This document shows positions 5,548 through 6,306 of a stretch of DNA of 6,306 nt, piece after piece (positions within the stretch are counted from its first letter, which is position 1; every line of letters begins with the position of its first letter). Source of the DNA: Chloroflexota bacterium (lineage in GTDB: Bacteria > Chloroflexota > Dehalococcoidia > GIF9 > AB-539-J10); contig JAUVWD010000047.1 of NCBI GenBank assembly GCA_030604285.1, positions 1 to 6,306 on the forward strand, given 5' to 3'. A program made the position numbers and the translations under genes. Below the pieces are notes generated by a model. That model did no database searches. It saw only the letters and a program-made list of their open reading frames with translations, and was not told where the DNA came from.

Positions 5548-5940
5548 CTAGTTTACTCTTTTCTCTATGGATTGCAAGCCAATCTCTGAATATAGTCGTA
5601 GCATTTTGGTGAGAATTCTTCCCAGAATGATTGCGCGCCTGCCTTCGGGAAATGGGGAGGCGCAGTCGGTCAACAAGTGGGCAGCAAATCGGAGAATGTT
5701 GAGTCCATCGGGCTGTTGAACTGGCACAAGCCAAGCTCTGCGCCGCCCGCGAGCGAAGAAGTCGGCTTTGGTTTAGCATGGGCACCACCTCGCTACAGAG
5801 AGCATGATTATCGGGTGGAAATAGTCATCAAAGATCACGGCTTGAGCCTCGTGCCCATTCGGAGCTGACACCACCTGAGGTTCTTCCGTTTCCTGGGCGA
5901 AGGCTGTCTTAAGCTGCAGCCTATTACTCCGATGAACCAC
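5548..5940 (-). pseudogene. Unrecognised reading frame broken by one TAA
   Basis: One minus frame runs for 130 codons with a single internal stop (TAA, 5775-5773). The first part starts at GTG (5940-5938) behind GGAAAGG at 5 bases and gives 55 residues, including QAVIFDDYFHPIIMLSVARW. After the stop come 74 residues with a protein-like amphipathic pattern, for example GLNILRFAAHLLTDC and RRAIILGRILTKMLRLYSEI, ending at TAG 5550-5548. The second part has no good start of its own. This could be a recently broken gene, a sequencing error, or chance openness. I recognise no family, and a competing frame (5788-5501) is Ser/Arg-rich and looks like a shadow. Confidence 0.3.
5550..5577 (-). promoter_or_regulatory. 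Weak candidate promoter upstream of asp23
   Basis: The minus strand has TTGCAA (5577-5572) and TAAACT (5555-5550) with 16-base spacing, about 117 bases before the asp23 start. A short palindrome CTCCAAAGGAG (5521-5531) lies just beyond, in what would be the leader. The -10 matches only four of six consensus bases, so this is tentative. An alternative-sigma promoter of the kind that drives asp23 genes elsewhere was not recognised. Confidence 0.25.
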
Positions 5941-5988
5941 AAAAACCTTTCCAAATTAATTGTCAGCACCGCAGGAGGATCTGAAGCC

Positions 5989-6045
5989 ATGGGTCAAACA
6001 AATCGCCAATTAGGTGAAAAAGGGCGAGAATTTGGTGAAATGTGA
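5989..6045 (+). CDS. Possible 18-codon mini-ORF, convergent with the response regulator
   Basis: On the plus strand AGGAGG (5973-5978) precedes ATG (5989-5991) by ten bases, and the frame reads MGQTNRQLGEKGREFGEM, ending five bases before the stop of the response-regulator gene on the other strand. It is highly charged and has no membrane segment. It would be the only plus-strand gene in the window. Only the ribosome site supports it; it may be chance. Confidence 0.15.
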   Translation: MGQTNRQLGEKGREFGEM

Positions 6046-6049
6046 AGCT

Positions 6050-6306
6050 CTATTCAGTAAGATCTGCCCCTACGAACTTATAGCCTATCCCTCTTTCTGT
6101 AACGAGCATCCTTGGGTTTTCAGGGTCATCCTCAAGCTTGGAGCGAAGGCGGTAGATATACTCCTTGAGAGACCCGGTGTCCTTTGTATACCGCGGTCCC
6201 CATATGTTGTCCAAGAGGCTGCGATGGGTAACTACCTTCGCGTGATTTTTCAGCAGGTGACACAGGATATTGTACTCGGTGGGGGTGAGCCTCACTGACT
6301 TTCCTG
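6050..6306 (-). CDS. OmpR/PhoB-type response regulator, C-terminal DNA-binding domain only
   Basis: These 85 codons are the end of a two-component response regulator; the receiver domain lies beyond the window. The winged-helix pattern is complete: RLTPTEYNILCHLLKN (first helix), VTHRSLLDNIWG (positioning helix), the recognition helix TGSLKEYIYRLRSKLE, then DDPENPRMLVTERGIGYKFV, the typical wing. The frame enters from the window edge (GKSVRLTPTE), so the GTG at 6295 is an internal Val codon, not a start. The protein ends with GADLTE at TAG 6052-6050. No sensor kinase follows; the partner gene may lie upstream, outside the window. Its nearness to asp23 could mean it regulates that module, but no binding-site repeat was recognised. 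Confidence 0.93.
   Translation of the reverse strand, partial: GKSVRLTPTEYNILCHLLKNHAKVVTHRSLLDNIWGPRYTKDTGSLKEYIYRLRSKLEDDPENPRMLVTERGIGYKFVGADLTE

Larger units (their letters stand above)
5434..6049. other. 616-base region without an intact recognised gene, between the response regulator and asp23
   Basis: A response-regulator gene is often followed by its sensor kinase, but no kinase motifs (H-box, N-box, G-box) appear here in any frame. The region contains one stop-interrupted minus frame (5940-5548), a plus-strand mini-ORF (5989-6045) and the presumed asp23 promoter region. No terminator hairpin with a T-run was seen after the regulator. Confidence 0.55.

Noticed and set aside
5501..5788. 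Minus-strand open frame of 95 codons
   Set aside because: Its Ser/Arg/Gln-rich composition looks like an out-of-frame shadow; the frame at 5548-5940 is more protein-like.
6014..6298. Plus-strand open frame of 94 codons
   Set aside because: It is antisense to the response-regulator DNA-binding domain, which has an unmistakable conserved pattern.

Overview
The window looks like chromosomal DNA from an uncultured bacterium, most likely a Chloroflexi (Dehalococcoidia-like) lineage. This rests on three inferences: a monoderm-type Asp23/AmaP/DUF2273 envelope module, FtsY and Lgt sequence character, and dispersed palindromic repeats of the kind that translate as CHSERSEES or CEQSEAI in such genomes. 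No rRNA, tRNA or CRISPR array was seen. Every recognisable gene lies on the minus strand, so the text below runs from high to low coordinates.

Layout: (1) 6306-6050 is the C-terminal DNA-binding half of an OmpR-type response regulator, cut by the window edge. (2) 6049-5434 has no convincing intact gene. It holds one long frame of unknown family broken by a single TAA (5940-5548) and a possible promoter for asp23. (3) 5433-3861 is an Asp23/Gls24 protein, AmaP and a DUF2273 small membrane protein, the classic envelope-stress trio. A decayed insertion sequence (about 5037-4696), whose transposase C-terminus resembles the ISL3 family, sits between asp23 and amaP. (4) 3860-3245 is gene-free and rich in inverted repeats. 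(5) 3244-2096 is a Fur/Zur-type metalloregulator with a perfect 7-1-7 palindrome over its likely -35 box, followed 12 bases later by a six-helix membrane protein of unknown function. (6) 2095-1633 is gene-free and carries an inverted pair of dispersed repeats. (7) 1632-1 is ftsY and then lgt (cut at its 3' end), probably one operon. FtsY contains a repeat-derived peptide in frame at the N/G-domain junction.

Working together: FtsY receives signal-recognition-particle-bound ribosomes at the membrane, and Lgt starts lipoprotein maturation after export. The Asp23/AmaP/DUF2273 module is a membrane-tethered envelope-stress scaffold. The Fur-family regulator probably controls its own transcript, which includes the membrane protein, pointing to a metal-homeostasis role for that protein. 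The most notable points are the regulator/palindrome/unknown membrane protein unit, the mobile-element scar inside the asp23 operon, and the repeat peptide within the essential FtsY. None amounts to a clearly new defence or catalytic system.
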